Positions 16,626 through 24,636 of a DNA stretch of 32,955 nt are shown piece by piece (position 1 is the stretch's first letter; each line of letters begins with the position of its first letter). The position numbers were made by a program, and so were the translations under genes. Source of the stretch: Bacilli bacterium (GTDB lineage: Bacteria > Bacillota_I > Bacilli_A > RFN20 > CAG-288); assembly GCA_017470005.1 (NCBI GenBank), contig JAFUFH010000003.1, positions 1 through 32,955 of the forward strand. The letters run 5' to 3'. The notes below the pieces were generated by a model, which ran no database searches, had not been told where the DNA came from, and saw only the letters and a program-made list of their open reading frames with translations.

Positions 16626-16667
16626 GAACCCCGAATCCTCTGTGATGCGGGGTTCAGTGTTTTTATT
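16626..16667 (+). terminator. Terminator of the GH3 gene
   Basis: A perfect 8-bp GC-rich stem GAACCCCG/CGGGGTTC (16626-16633 with 16648-16655) is followed by a T-rich run. It separates the GH3 gene from the two-component genes. Confidence 0.8.
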
Positions 16668-16681
16668 TCTTGGCAAAAGTG

Positions 16682-16687
16682 TATAAT
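16682..16687 (+). promoter_or_regulatory. -10 TATAAT eight bases before the regulator start
   Basis: The consensus hexamer is 8 bases before the ATG at 16696 and no ribosome binding site is present, so the mRNA would be essentially leaderless. No good -35 is visible. Confidence 0.45.
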
Positions 16688-16695
16688 GTTTAACT

Positions 16696-17424
16696 ATGAG
16701 TGATACCAACATCAAAATTGCTATCGTTGAAGATTCTGTAGAAGATTTAGATCTCTGTGTTTCTCTCTTAAACCGCTACAGCAAGGAAAAGAATTTATCT
16801 TTAGATATTCAAACTTTTTCCAGTGGCGATGCTTTTTTAATGGTGTTTAAAAGTCAATTTGATTTTTTGATCTTTGATATCAACCTCTCTGCGATGAACG
16901 GCATTGATGTGGCAAGAAAAGTTAGAGAAAAAGATGAGGAAGTCATCATTATGTTCACCACCAATCTTGCCAAATACGCCACCAAAGGCTATGAGGTAGA
17001 TGCGATCGATTTTGTCTTAAAGCCCCTCTCCTATCCTTCGTTTTATTTAAGATTGGAAAGAGTGATGAAAAAGCTCTCTAAGAAAAACGATAAATTCATC
17101 GTGATTCCTAGCGATGGCGGCTATAATAAAGTGGAAACCAATTCCATCTTGTATGTAGAAGTTATGTCTCACGATATCCTTTTCCATCTCAAAGATGGGA
17201 AGAAGATAACCACCACAGGAACCTTGAAGAAATTTGAAGAAGAACTAAAAGCTTATTGGTTTATCCGTTGTAATTCTTGTTATCTTGTCAATGCGCACAA
17301 CATCAAACGTGTAGAAAAGCTTGACATTCAATTGGTAAACGGGGAAACTATTGCAATATCACATCCAAAGAAGAAAAGTTTTATGGCAGAAATGAAGAAA
17401 TATATCATGAAGGAGGGAAACTAA
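16696..17424 (+). CDS. LytTR-type response regulator (AgrA/ComE-like)
   Basis: 242 residues. A receiver domain (1-120) has the acidic pair Glu12/Asp13, phosphoacceptor Asp61 in LIFDINLSAMNG, and Lys109 in LKP. A LytTR DNA-binding domain follows (about 135-240), with the core FIRCNSCYLVN and NIKRVE. Such regulators bind direct repeats with about 21-bp pitch. It is followed after 3 bases by the histidine kinase gene, so they form an operon. Likely targets are the GH3 gene just upstream and the CBM lipoprotein gene downstream, both with matching repeats. A regulator responding to a peptide is the usual case for AgrA, but no AgrD/AgrB pair is seen here. Confidence 0.9.
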   Translation: MSDTNIKIAIVEDSVEDLDLCVSLLNRYSKEKNLSLDIQTFSSGDAFLMVFKSQFDFLIFDINLSAMNGIDVARKVREKDEEVIIMFTTNLAKYATKGYEVDAIDFVLKPLSYPSFYLRLERVMKKLSKKNDKFIVIPSDGGYNKVETNSILYVEVMSHDILFHLKDGKKITTTGTLKKFEEELKAYWFIRCNSCYLVNAHNIKRVEKLDIQLVNGETIAISHPKKKSFMAEMKKYIMKEGN

Positions 17425-17427
17425 ACT

Positions 17428-18765
17428 ATGGATCTAAACATGCTATTAAATATGTTTATCTCTTTCACTGTGGAGATTCTTGTCGCCTGTATCTTACTCA
17501 TGAAACATAAGCTAGCTTTCCGTTTCAAGCCTTATATCTCTATTCCTATCGGATTGTTGATTGCTTGGTCAGGTGCTGCTATCAATATTATTATCATGCA
17601 TTTCTTCATGAAACCTGAACAGTGGACAGAAGTGATCAATATTGTCGTCTATGCCCACCCTATCATTACTATTTATGGAGGCCTATTGTTCGCTTATAAG
17701 ATTCGACCGATGAATCTCTTGCTCCTTCTTACGGTCGCCTACACTTTCCAACACATGGCCTATCAGATGGGAATCATCGTCTTAGATACTGGTTTGAACG
17801 TAGAAATCTTTAAAGCTGTAGAAGGTAATTATGACACCTATCAAGTCATCTACAATGTCATTCTTTATTCGGTGAAAGTTGCTGTGTATGTGGGATGTTA
17901 TTTCTCTATTGCTCGTCTTTACATCAAATATTCCAAATATATTCTCTCAAAGTTATTCATCATCATCTTAGGTATTGTCGTGTTCTTAGTGGTCAATGTT
18001 GTCAACGTTTATGTCGCAAACAACTTAGGATGGAATGTGAAATTGAGAGGAATTTTGGCGGGCACACTAATCGTCTTCTGCCTCCTCTTTGACTCTTTGG
18101 TTGTGGGTGGATTCCGCGTGGTGGAACACCGCCAAGAAACCATGCTCATCAAGGCTTCCTTCAACGCCAAGGTCAGACAACAAGAGATGATGGAAAATAC
18201 GATCAACTTCATCAATATGAAGTGCCATGATCTCAGAAAAGAATTGCGCAGATTAAAAGCCAAAAAAGGAGAGTTGACAGATGAAGATTTTGCTCTATTA
18301 GAAGAGTCCTTAAACTTCTATGACAGTTCGGTAAAAACCGGTAATGGCAACATCGATGCTCTCATTCAAGATAAGCTCATCTATTGTCATTCTGTCGGCA
18401 TTGAATTCACTTCTCTTGTGGATGGTGACGCCTTTAAAGATCTCGCCTTCAGCGATGTGTATTTCCTTCTCACGAACATCATTGATAACGCCATTGAAGC
18501 TACAGAAGCGATTGAAGCAAAAGAACACCGTGTTATCTCTTTAACTGCCGCTAGAAAGCAAGGCGTGCTGATGATTGAAGAAACCAATTATTATCAAGGA
18601 GATATCTCTATCAATAATGATGGTTCTATCAAAACCACCAAGACAGAGGATAAGAAGTATCATGGCTTTGGTACTAAGTCTATTGTCTACATCGTCAAGA
18701 AATATAATGGTACGATGGAATATGAGACAACCGATGGTATCTTCAGAATCAGAATCGCAATTTAA
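17428..18765 (+). CDS. Membrane histidine kinase, AgrC-like (GHKL ATPase)
   Basis: 445 residues, with AAGGAGGG just before the start. Six or seven transmembrane helices span residues 1-225. The dimerisation helix has His267 in NMKCHDLRKEL as the likely phosphorylated residue. The GHKL ATPase end has LLTNIIDNAIEA (N box) and a glycine box HGFGTKS. It should phosphorylate the upstream LytTR regulator. The signal is unknown. The location inside a polysaccharide block, with its likely targets on either side, suggests a signal linked to glycan availability or cell density (inference). Confidence 0.9.
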   Translation: MDLNMLLNMFISFTVEILVACILLMKHKLAFRFKPYISIPIGLLIAWSGAAINIIIMHFFMKPEQWTEVINIVVYAHPIITIYGGLLFAYKIRPMNLLLLLTVAYTFQHMAYQMGIIVLDTGLNVEIFKAVEGNYDTYQVIYNVILYSVKVAVYVGCYFSIARLYIKYSKYILSKLFIIILGIVVFLVVNVVNVYVANNLGWNVKLRGILAGTLIVFCLLFDSLVVGGFRVVEHRQETMLIKASFNAKVRQQEMMENTINFINMKCHDLRKELRRLKAKKGELTDEDFALLEESLNFYDSSVKTGNGNIDALIQDKLIYCHSVGIEFTSLVDGDAFKDLAFSDVYFLLTNIIDNAIEATEAIEAKEHRVISLTAARKQGVLMIEETNYYQGDISINNDGSIKTTKTEDKKYHGFGTKSIVYIVKKYNGTMEYETTDGIFRIRIAI

Positions 18766-18779
18766 ATTAACGAACATAG

Positions 18780-18806
18780 GGTGTCTTTTTTCAAAGACAC
18801 CTTTTT
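18780..18806 (+). terminator. Terminator of the two-component operon
   Basis: A 9-bp stem GGTGTCTTT/AAAGACACC with a short TTTC loop is followed by five T. Confidence 0.85.
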
Positions 18807-18848
18807 CATATGATTAATACCAGGATGATTCCTTGGTCACTACCATAG

Positions 18849-18930
18849 GCATATCCCATGGGATATGCGGCGACTTACAATAGAGTTGCCGTCTGTGGCA
18901 GAGACTGATGAGGCCTCCTGGTTTTTCTTA
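18849..18930. other. Structured non-coding segment with perfect 20-bp palindrome; possible tnpB 3'-end remnant
   Basis: A perfect 20-base palindrome (18849-18868, centre CCATGG) is followed at once by an 8-bp stem CGGCGACT/AGTTGCCG with one G-U pair, then a GTCT/AGAC stem. The segment is richer in GC than the flanks and has no gene. In one frame it reads as a short stretch (YNRVAVCGRD then stop) that resembles the tail of some tnpB genes, whose 3' ends give rise to omega RNA. A remnant of an IS200/IS605 element is my preferred but weak explanation. An independent small RNA or an operator are others. Confidence 0.3.
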
Positions 18931-18966
18931 CGCAGGCATGCGGAAGATGACTTCGGGAATGACAAA

Positions 18967-19009
18967 AAGCTGTAAACGAATGATTCTATACCTCCCTCAT
19001 CTACAGCTT
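18967..19009 (-). terminator. Terminator of the DUF4143 ATPase gene
   Basis: On the minus strand AAGCTGTA and TACAGCTT form an 8-bp stem around a 27-base loop, followed by TTT. It lies just past the stop codon of the ATPase gene. The long loop makes it weaker than the other terminators here. Confidence 0.5.
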
Positions 19010-19029
19010 CTTATTTGTTGTATGGTATG

Positions 19030-20379
19030 CTAACTATTGAGGAATCTTTTCAATAAGAACGTCAGGAAATAAGGGAAAGTATAGAATTTCCCATTGAATC
19101 CAATGTTCTTGTTTCCCAATTTGATTCCAAATCTCACATCCTGATATTTTTCTTCGTCTATCAACTTATTCAAAGAAATGGTCGAACCGTCATTCGCCTT
19201 CACTTCCACAGGAACAAGGGAGTCCTTGTCCCTGACAAAGAAGTCCATTTCCAGGCGTCCTTTCTCATCTTTGTAAAAGAACAAGTCATATCCCGCTTTA
19301 GAAAGCATATCACCTACGATATTCTCATACAGGGCTCCCTTGCAGGTGTTGAAATTCTTGTTTTGTCTTAAATCATCCTGGGCCTGCTCATCCAAGGAAC
19401 CTATCAACAGTCCCGTGTCCATGAAATACAGACGAAAATGATTTGGATGATAATGCCCTCTCAAAGGCAAAGAAGGTTCCTCCAGACAATAACTGATATT
19501 CACAATGCCGGAATTGACCAACCAGTCAATGACTCCGACATAATCCTTGCTTCTTGCATTCGTTCTGACCTTGGTGATGAAGAATTTCTTGTTCTCATTA
19601 CCAAGAAAGACCGGAATTTTTCGATAGACATCCAGAATCCTTGCCTTATCCAGTCCTCCCGCATACTTGGTGATGTCTTCCTCATAATCCCTGATGATCT
19701 GCCTTTGTTGATTCAGTATCCCGGCAAAATGATTCTGTCTGATATAAGTCTTGACAATTTCAGGCATGCCACCGATGACAAGATAATCCCGGAACAGCTC
19801 CGACAAAGCATCAAACACTGCCTTAGGAAGAGGCTTTGCTTCTTTCATGTAGGAGAACAAGTCATCGATCTGTTCTTCCTTATATCCTTTTGCCCAAAGG
19901 AATTCCTCAAAGTCCATCGACCTCATGAGGTAATCCTCTTTGTTTCCCACAGCGTTCGATTCAATCTCCTGATAGTTGATTCCCATCAACGATCCAGAGC
20001 AGATGACATCAAACCTTCCATCTTCCCTGAAGCACTTCAAAGAAGTGGCACCTTTGGATACCACCTGTATCTCATCAAAGAAGATCAATGTCTTCTTGGG
20101 AACAAAGACAAAGGAGGGGTTGACAAAAGAGATTGCCTTGATGATCTTGTCTACACCATAGCCACTATCAAAGATTGTTCTGTATTCCTCCATGAGAGCA
20201 AAATTGATTTCCAAGAAGTGATCATAGTTTTCTCTGGCAAATCTACGAATGGATTCTGTTTTTCCTATCTGTCTTGCCCCTTGGACAATCAGGGGCTTGT
20301 GATATGGTTTGTTTTTCCACTCCAAAAGAAAAGAATCTATCTTTCTTTTTAGATATAAATCAGTCTGAATATCCGCCAT
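19030..20379 (-). CDS. AAA ATPase with DUF4143 C-terminal domain
   Basis: 449 residues. The start is set by AGGAGGG about 6 bases upstream. A P-loop GARQIGKT (34-41), a Walker B LIFFDEIQ (about 96-103) and the sensor-like ICSGSLMG place it in the AAA_14 family. The second half has the DUF4143 features (FRLYFMDTGLL, ALYENIVGDML), ending in a nuclease-like fold pattern (FFVRDKD...VPVEVKA) that resembles restriction-endonuclease-like cores (D...ExK). These proteins are widespread and often in many copies; their role is not established. It interrupts the carbohydrate block on the opposite strand, by eye looks richer in G and C than neighbours, and has a unique repeat array upstream. This suggests recent transfer (inference). 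Confidence 0.85.
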   Translation of the reverse strand: MADIQTDLYLKRKIDSFLLEWKNKPYHKPLIVQGARQIGKTESIRRFARENYDHFLEINFALMEEYRTIFDSGYGVDKIIKAISFVNPSFVFVPKKTLIFFDEIQVVSKGATSLKCFREDGRFDVICSGSLMGINYQEIESNAVGNKEDYLMRSMDFEEFLWAKGYKEEQIDDLFSYMKEAKPLPKAVFDALSELFRDYLVIGGMPEIVKTYIRQNHFAGILNQQRQIIRDYEEDITKYAGGLDKARILDVYRKIPVFLGNENKKFFITKVRTNARSKDYVGVIDWLVNSGIVNISYCLEEPSLPLRGHYHPNHFRLYFMDTGLLIGSLDEQAQDDLRQNKNFNTCKGALYENIVGDMLSKAGYDLFFYKDEKGRLEMDFFVRDKDSLVPVEVKANDGSTISLNKLIDEEKYQDVRFGIKLGNKNIGFNGKFYTFPYFLTFLLKRFLNS

Positions 20380-20404
20380 CTATACTGCCCTCCTGTAATG
20401 ATTT

Positions 20405-20516
20405 TACATTTTTCCCACCTGAATATCCATATATTTATACATTTTCCCCAGTCAAAAGCGTTTGTTCGATTACATTTTTTCCAAATTAATCAGCTCATTT
20501 AGATACATTTTCCCCA
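20405..20516 (-). repeat. Four-copy 13-bp repeat array with exact 33-bp period
   Basis: The motif TACATTTTCCCCA (minus strand TGGGGAAAATGTA) occurs at 20405, 20438, 20471 and 20504, every 33 bases. Copies differ only at two T/C positions. The 20-base spacers are unrelated. The array ends 25 bases before the ATPase start codon, with the ribosome binding site in between. The next 33-base positions on both sides lack the motif. It could be a set of operator sites for autoregulation. It is too short and its spacers too short to be a usual CRISPR array. Confidence 0.85.
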
Positions 20517-20585
20517 CATCATCCGTTCCTAACCCAGCTTCAATGAATTTGAAGCGTCCAAAAAGAAACCGACAAAAAATAAAGA

Positions 20586-20613
20586 TTATGCATAAATGTG
20601 ACAAGGTTATGCA
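20586..20613 (+). promoter_or_regulatory. LytTR-like direct repeat upstream of CBM lipoprotein gene
   Basis: TTATGCA at 20586 and again at 20607 are 21 bases apart. A -10-like TAGAAT follows at 20644-20649, 37 bases after the second repeat starts. The second copy shares CAAGGTTATGCA with the first copy of the GH3 site at 13446-13457. Confidence 0.55.
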
Positions 20614-20677
20614 GTAACTATTTCTTAAATTTTTGGCCTTTTTTAGAATGTATGCGATTTCAGGGACTCTATTTTGA

Positions 20678-20725
20678 GATTTTGGTTTCTTATGATTTCA
20701 CCAAACCAAAATCAAGAAAGAAACC
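20678..20725 (+). other. 5'-UTR hairpin with an alternative pairing
   Basis: GATTTTGGTTT (20678-20688) pairs perfectly with AAACCAAAATC (20703-20713). GGTTTCTT (20684-20691), which overlaps the left arm, can instead pair with AAGAAACC (20718-20725). The two structures exclude each other. The segment is in the predicted 5'-UTR, about 35-80 bases before the start. The left arm is shared, so the UTR might switch between forms, though it could be chance. Confidence 0.35.
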
Positions 20726-20758
20726 CTAAAGAGTATTTATAAAGAAAGGAATTACAAA

Positions 20759-22855
20759 ATGAAGACCAAAAGAAGATTGTTGCCGGTATTAGCGGGGATT
20801 GCTCTTTTATCTATGGGCATTGTCTCCTGTGGTGGAAGTGATGTTTCCAACACCACTACTGGAAATCCTACCGCCACTACAGTCAGTGAACCCGGCGAAG
20901 AAGAGAAGATTGAAATCACTGCTGCTGACAACAAGAAGGAAATCCAAGTTGGCGACACTTTACAATTGAGCGCTAGCGTGGATGGTGTTGCTTGGTCCAC
21001 CAAGAACACCGAAGTTGTCTCTGTCTCTGCTACTGGTTTAGTTACCGCCCTCAATCCTGGCTCTGCAAGAATCACCGCCAAAAAAGAAGGTTATGCCAAT
21101 GGCAACATCACCATCACTGTCCTCAAAGCTCCCGAAAGAGAGCCAAATTACACTCTTCGTTTAGAAGAAGCGGAACACTATGATCCCGATGATTTCTGGG
21201 GTATGGATTTATCCGCTTGGGGCATGGGTATCATGGGTCCTGGCGATTCCCCTGTGGAAGATAACAATGGCGCCACGGATGATGGCACCTCCCTTGGTTA
21301 TTTACAAGCGGGATGCAAAGAGACCATGAGATTCACCTGTGATAAAGCTGCCACTGTCGAAATGGGCGTCACTATGGCTTACAATGCCGAAATGAGCTTA
21401 GATGGTGTCATCTCTGTCAAATTCAATGGCAAAGAGATTTCTATGGCTGGTAAGGTCGTCGAAGGACCTGAAGATGGTGATACCAACAATTACTATGATT
21501 TCCACGCTGTCTCCTTTGGTAATGTGGATTTAGTTAAAGGCGAAAACGTTTTAGAAATCGAAATGATCGCACAAGCTCCTAATATGGATAAAGTTGTCTT
21601 CTACACCAATGAAACTTTAACCATCACCTCTATCCCTGCTGCGGTCAAACCTAAGATTGAAGTTGTCGAAGCGGACTTAGAAGTGGAAGTCGGTTCCACC
21701 GTCCAAATCGAAGTCAAGGACGATTTAACTGATCTTGTCTTCACCTCTGCTAATGATGCTATTGCCACTGTGGATGCTAGCGGTTTAGTCACTGGTGTTG
21801 CTAAGGGTAAGACCACAGTTGAAGTTTCCAAAGAAGGCTATAAGAAAGCCACTGTCAACATCACTGTCAAGAAAGCTCCTGTCGCTAATGAAGTTGTCTT
21901 AGAAGCAGAAGATGCTGTCCTTCCTGAAGGAACTTCTATCCAAGTCGAATCTGGCGATGCTTCTAGCGGTGGAAAATCTATCGGCTACTTCAGCGCTGGT
22001 CAAACCTTTGAACTCAAATACACTGCTGAGGAAGCTGTCGAAGCGAAATTAACCTTAGTTGCAGCTGCTTGCTCGATGAAAGAAGATTATTCTGGTATCG
22101 CCGATATGGATTTGGCTGCTGCCATGGAATTGAAGCTCAATGATACTGCTATTTCCTTAACAGGTAAGACTCTTCCTGGTACCGATGGCTGGAACTTCCA
22201 GAACTGGCAAGATGTCGATTTAGGCACTGTCAACCTCATTAAGGGCGAAAACGTCTTTACCTTCACCGCTCTTGCTCAAGGTCCTAACATTGACTGCTTG
22301 AAGTTGACTCTCCCTGGTTCTGATACTGGTAGCGTCACTGTCACTCCTGTCGCCGATAACACTGCTGATGAAGCTGGTGTCACCTACTTAGAATTCGAAA
22401 CTGGTGAATTCACTAGACCCGAAGGTGCAGATGCTGCTCAAAACTTAGTGGTCGAAGATAGCGACACTGCCCACGGTTTGAAATCCTTAGGTTACTTCAA
22501 TGCTGGTAATAGTGTTTCCTTGAAGTTTACTGCTTCCGCTGCTGGAGAAGTGGAATTCAGAATGACCGCCGCCTCCGCTAATGGTTCCTTCGATTTCAGC
22601 ACCTTTACCATGTCTGTTGTGGATCATGAAATCGGTACTGTCATGACCGCCTCCTTAAACGGTGAAGCCATCGATTTAAGCGATATTATCTTACCTGGCA
22701 ATGACACTGGTAGTTATCAGAACTGGCAGGATGTCAACTTTGGTAAGATCAAAGTCAAAGAAGGCGAAAACGTCTTAACCTTTGCTTCCACTGGTCAAGG
22801 CCCCAACCTCGATTGCGTCAAATTGACTGGTTCTGAAACTGTTGTTTTGTCCTAA
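20759..22855 (+). CDS. Lipoprotein with Big_2 and carbohydrate-binding (CBM6/35-like) modules
   Basis: 698 residues, with AAAGGA before the start. Lipoprotein signal ending I-V-S-C-G-G, then a Thr-rich linker. Modules in order: Big_2-like (about 45-120), CBM6/35-like (about 125-285), Big_2-like (about 295-370), CBM6/35-like (about 375-525), CBM6/35-like (about 540-695). The three binding modules share an L-E-x-E-D/A-E start and an ending of the form KGENVLxxxxxAQGPNxDxVxL. No catalytic domain is seen. It probably binds polysaccharide at the cell surface and presents it to the GH3 enzyme and the next esterase. Codons often end in C as in the GH3 gene, which suggests high expression. Confidence 0.85.
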   Translation: MKTKRRLLPVLAGIALLSMGIVSCGGSDVSNTTTGNPTATTVSEPGEEEKIEITAADNKKEIQVGDTLQLSASVDGVAWSTKNTEVVSVSATGLVTALNPGSARITAKKEGYANGNITITVLKAPEREPNYTLRLEEAEHYDPDDFWGMDLSAWGMGIMGPGDSPVEDNNGATDDGTSLGYLQAGCKETMRFTCDKAATVEMGVTMAYNAEMSLDGVISVKFNGKEISMAGKVVEGPEDGDTNNYYDFHAVSFGNVDLVKGENVLEIEMIAQAPNMDKVVFYTNETLTITSIPAAVKPKIEVVEADLEVEVGSTVQIEVKDDLTDLVFTSANDAIATVDASGLVTGVAKGKTTVEVSKEGYKKATVNITVKKAPVANEVVLEAEDAVLPEGTSIQVESGDASSGGKSIGYFSAGQTFELKYTAEEAVEAKLTLVAAACSMKEDYSGIADMDLAAAMELKLNDTAISLTGKTLPGTDGWNFQNWQDVDLGTVNLIKGENVFTFTALAQGPNIDCLKLTLPGSDTGSVTVTPVADNTADEAGVTYLEFETGEFTRPEGADAAQNLVVEDSDTAHGLKSLGYFNAGNSVSLKFTASAAGEVEFRMTAASANGSFDFSTFTMSVVDHEIGTVMTASLNGEAIDLSDIILPGNDTGSYQNWQDVNFGKIKVKEGENVLTFASTGQGPNLDCVKLTGSETVVLS

Positions 22856-22888
22856 TCATAGTTGAGTTGTCAATGAAAGGAAAAGGGG

Positions 22889-22915
22889 GAGGGCTTGGTT
22901 TATAGCCAAGCCCTC
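22889..22915 (+). other. Strong intercistronic hairpin before the esterase gene
   Basis: A perfect 10-bp GC-rich stem GAGGGCTTGG/CCAAGCCCTC with a 7-base loop ends 14 bases before the esterase start codon. It lacks a T-tract, so it is a poor terminator; it may protect the upstream mRNA or tune the expression of the next gene. Confidence 0.6.
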
Positions 22916-22929
22916 TCATTAAATGAAAT

Positions 22930-24558
22930 ATGAAGAAAAAATTATTATTACCTCTTTTATTTGCCTCATTATTCGCTGTTTCTTCTTGCGGAGGTTCCAC
23001 TACTACCTCTGGAGATCCCGCCACAACGACTACCCCTACTAGTACAACAGAGCCTGAAACAAAAACAGCAAGAAAGATTTTAAAAGCCTCCTTAGAGAAA
23101 GACACTGTAGAATGCGGTTATAAAACCAAAGTTCTTTGCGATGTAGAAGGCGTCACTTATCGCAGTGATAACACTGCTATTGCTACCGTGGATGCCCAAG
23201 GAAACATCACCACAGATGAAGGTGGTATGGCTTATATCACTGTCAGCAAAGAAGGGTATTTCGATAGAGTGTTAAAGCTCTTCGTCGATGATTATGACAC
23301 TGTCGACTATCTTGTAGAAGGCTTTGAATTTGGCCCTGCTATTGTCGGTGTGAAATTAAATTTCCCTGAGAAAGTCAAAAAAGCGGACTTGCAAGGCAAA
23401 CAATTCAATGTCAAGACCAACAGAGGAAATCGTACGGTAAGCTCTGTAGATCTTTGCGACCAAGAAGGTCAAATCATCAACGCCGAAGAATCCCGTTATG
23501 TCCGTATCTCTTTAGAGACGAGCTATAGCGGTTGGGGTGTAGAAAATAGCGCAGCTTGCTTCACCTATGCTAACAGCAAGAATAGCTGGGCTAACAATAT
23601 CACTGCCGAAGTTCAGTTAGCAAACGGTCAAACATTAATGGCTGGCGATATTGAATATGATAGTTCCTTCAAGTTCAATGTCATCCGCTCTCGTATCTCT
23701 TTATCTACTAGAGATTGGGGAGAAGCCAAATCTCACACTGCCGAAGGATACACCTTAACATATAAAGACTATCAAACAGATGCTTTAAGAGAAGATGGTG
23801 TTTTGAATCCTCTGATCATCTGGTTGCACGGTATGGGTGAGGGCGGAACGGATCCTGATATTGCTTTATTAGGTAATGATGTCACCGCCTTAGGCGAAGA
23901 GAAGATTCAATCTCACTTTGTCAAAGGAGACCAAAAGGGTGCTTATGTCCTTGCCGCTCAAACTCCCACCATGTGGATGAATAGTGGCACAGGTCAAATC
24001 AATGGTGGAGTAGGCCATTCTATCTACACCAAGAGCTTAAAATCTTTGATTGACAATTATATCCAAGAAAACGGCGATATCGACACCAATCGTATCTATA
24101 TCGGCGGTTGCTCTAATGGTGGCTATATGACCATGGAAATGGCGGTCACCTATGGTGATTTCTTCAGAGCATTCTATCCTTGCTGTGAAGCCTATAGTGA
24201 TTCCTTCGTCACCGATGAAGACGTCGAAAAGTTAAAAGACTTATCGATGTGGTTTATCCACGCAGCTAACGATACCACCGTCGATCCTTATGGCTTTACT
24301 ATTCCTACTTACCAGAGACTTATGGAAGCCGGTGGAAAAGATATTCATCTCTCCTACTTTGTTGATGTCCGCGGCGTAGATTGCAATCCTAGAGGTAACA
24401 ACTATCAAGGTCACTTCTCTTGGATCTATATCTTCCGCGATGAAGTCGAATTCGATCAAGAAGATTCTGAAAACGTTGCCGCTCCTTCTACAAAAGCCGT
24501 CAAAGATGCCGCTGGCAACAATGTCAATCTCTTTGATTGGATGGAAGCAATGAAGTAA
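22930..24558 (+). CDS. Esterase lipoprotein (alpha/beta-hydrolase, CE1/PHB-depolymerase-like)
   Basis: 542 residues. A lipoprotein signal ends S-S-C-G-G, then a Thr/Pro-rich linker. One Big_2-like module (about 55-120), an N-terminal beta-rich domain (about 125-260), and an alpha/beta-hydrolase domain (about 265-530). The domain has Ser395 in GGCSNGGYM, Asp448 in HAANDTTVDP and His495 in QGHFSW, a complete triad. WLHGMGEGG is the oxyanion segment. Such surface esterases remove acyl or feruloyl groups from plant polysaccharides, but the substrate here is not known. It shares the transcript of the CBM lipoprotein or has no visible own promoter; it lacks a ribosome binding site. Confidence 0.8.
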   Translation: MKKKLLLPLLFASLFAVSSCGGSTTTSGDPATTTTPTSTTEPETKTARKILKASLEKDTVECGYKTKVLCDVEGVTYRSDNTAIATVDAQGNITTDEGGMAYITVSKEGYFDRVLKLFVDDYDTVDYLVEGFEFGPAIVGVKLNFPEKVKKADLQGKQFNVKTNRGNRTVSSVDLCDQEGQIINAEESRYVRISLETSYSGWGVENSAACFTYANSKNSWANNITAEVQLANGQTLMAGDIEYDSSFKFNVIRSRISLSTRDWGEAKSHTAEGYTLTYKDYQTDALREDGVLNPLIIWLHGMGEGGTDPDIALLGNDVTALGEEKIQSHFVKGDQKGAYVLAAQTPTMWMNSGTGQINGGVGHSIYTKSLKSLIDNYIQENGDIDTNRIYIGGCSNGGYMTMEMAVTYGDFFRAFYPCCEAYSDSFVTDEDVEKLKDLSMWFIHAANDTTVDPYGFTIPTYQRLMEAGGKDIHLSYFVDVRGVDCNPRGNNYQGHFSWIYIFRDEVEFDQEDSENVAAPSTKAVKDAAGNNVNLFDWMEAMK

Positions 24559-24588
24559 TAATCTTTGTAAATACTCCTTTTATGAAGA

Positions 24589-24636
24589 GAGGCTATCTCT
24601 GCAGTGAATCCACTGTTAGATAGCCTCTTTTGTTTT
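24589..24636. terminator. Terminator between convergent genes
   Basis: A perfect 10-bp stem GAGGCTATCT/AGATAGCCTC with an inner CAGTG/CACTG stem is followed by TTTTGTTTT on the plus strand. On the minus strand the tail is poorer. It ends the carbohydrate operon and the transporter operon. Confidence 0.85.

Noticed and set aside
16696-18765. A full agr quorum-sensing locus
   Set aside because: No AgrB-like processing protease and no AgrD-like peptide are found around the regulator and kinase.
19438-20352. Long open frame (304 codons) on the plus strand opposite the DUF4143 ATPase gene
   Set aside because: It is a mirror of the ATPase coding strand, with no ribosome binding site and no recognisable protein features; the ATPase has clear motifs.
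20405-20516. Reading the 33-bp array as a CRISPR array
   Set aside because: The repeat is only 13 bases and the spacers 20 bases; no cas gene is nearby and the array sits in a promoter region.
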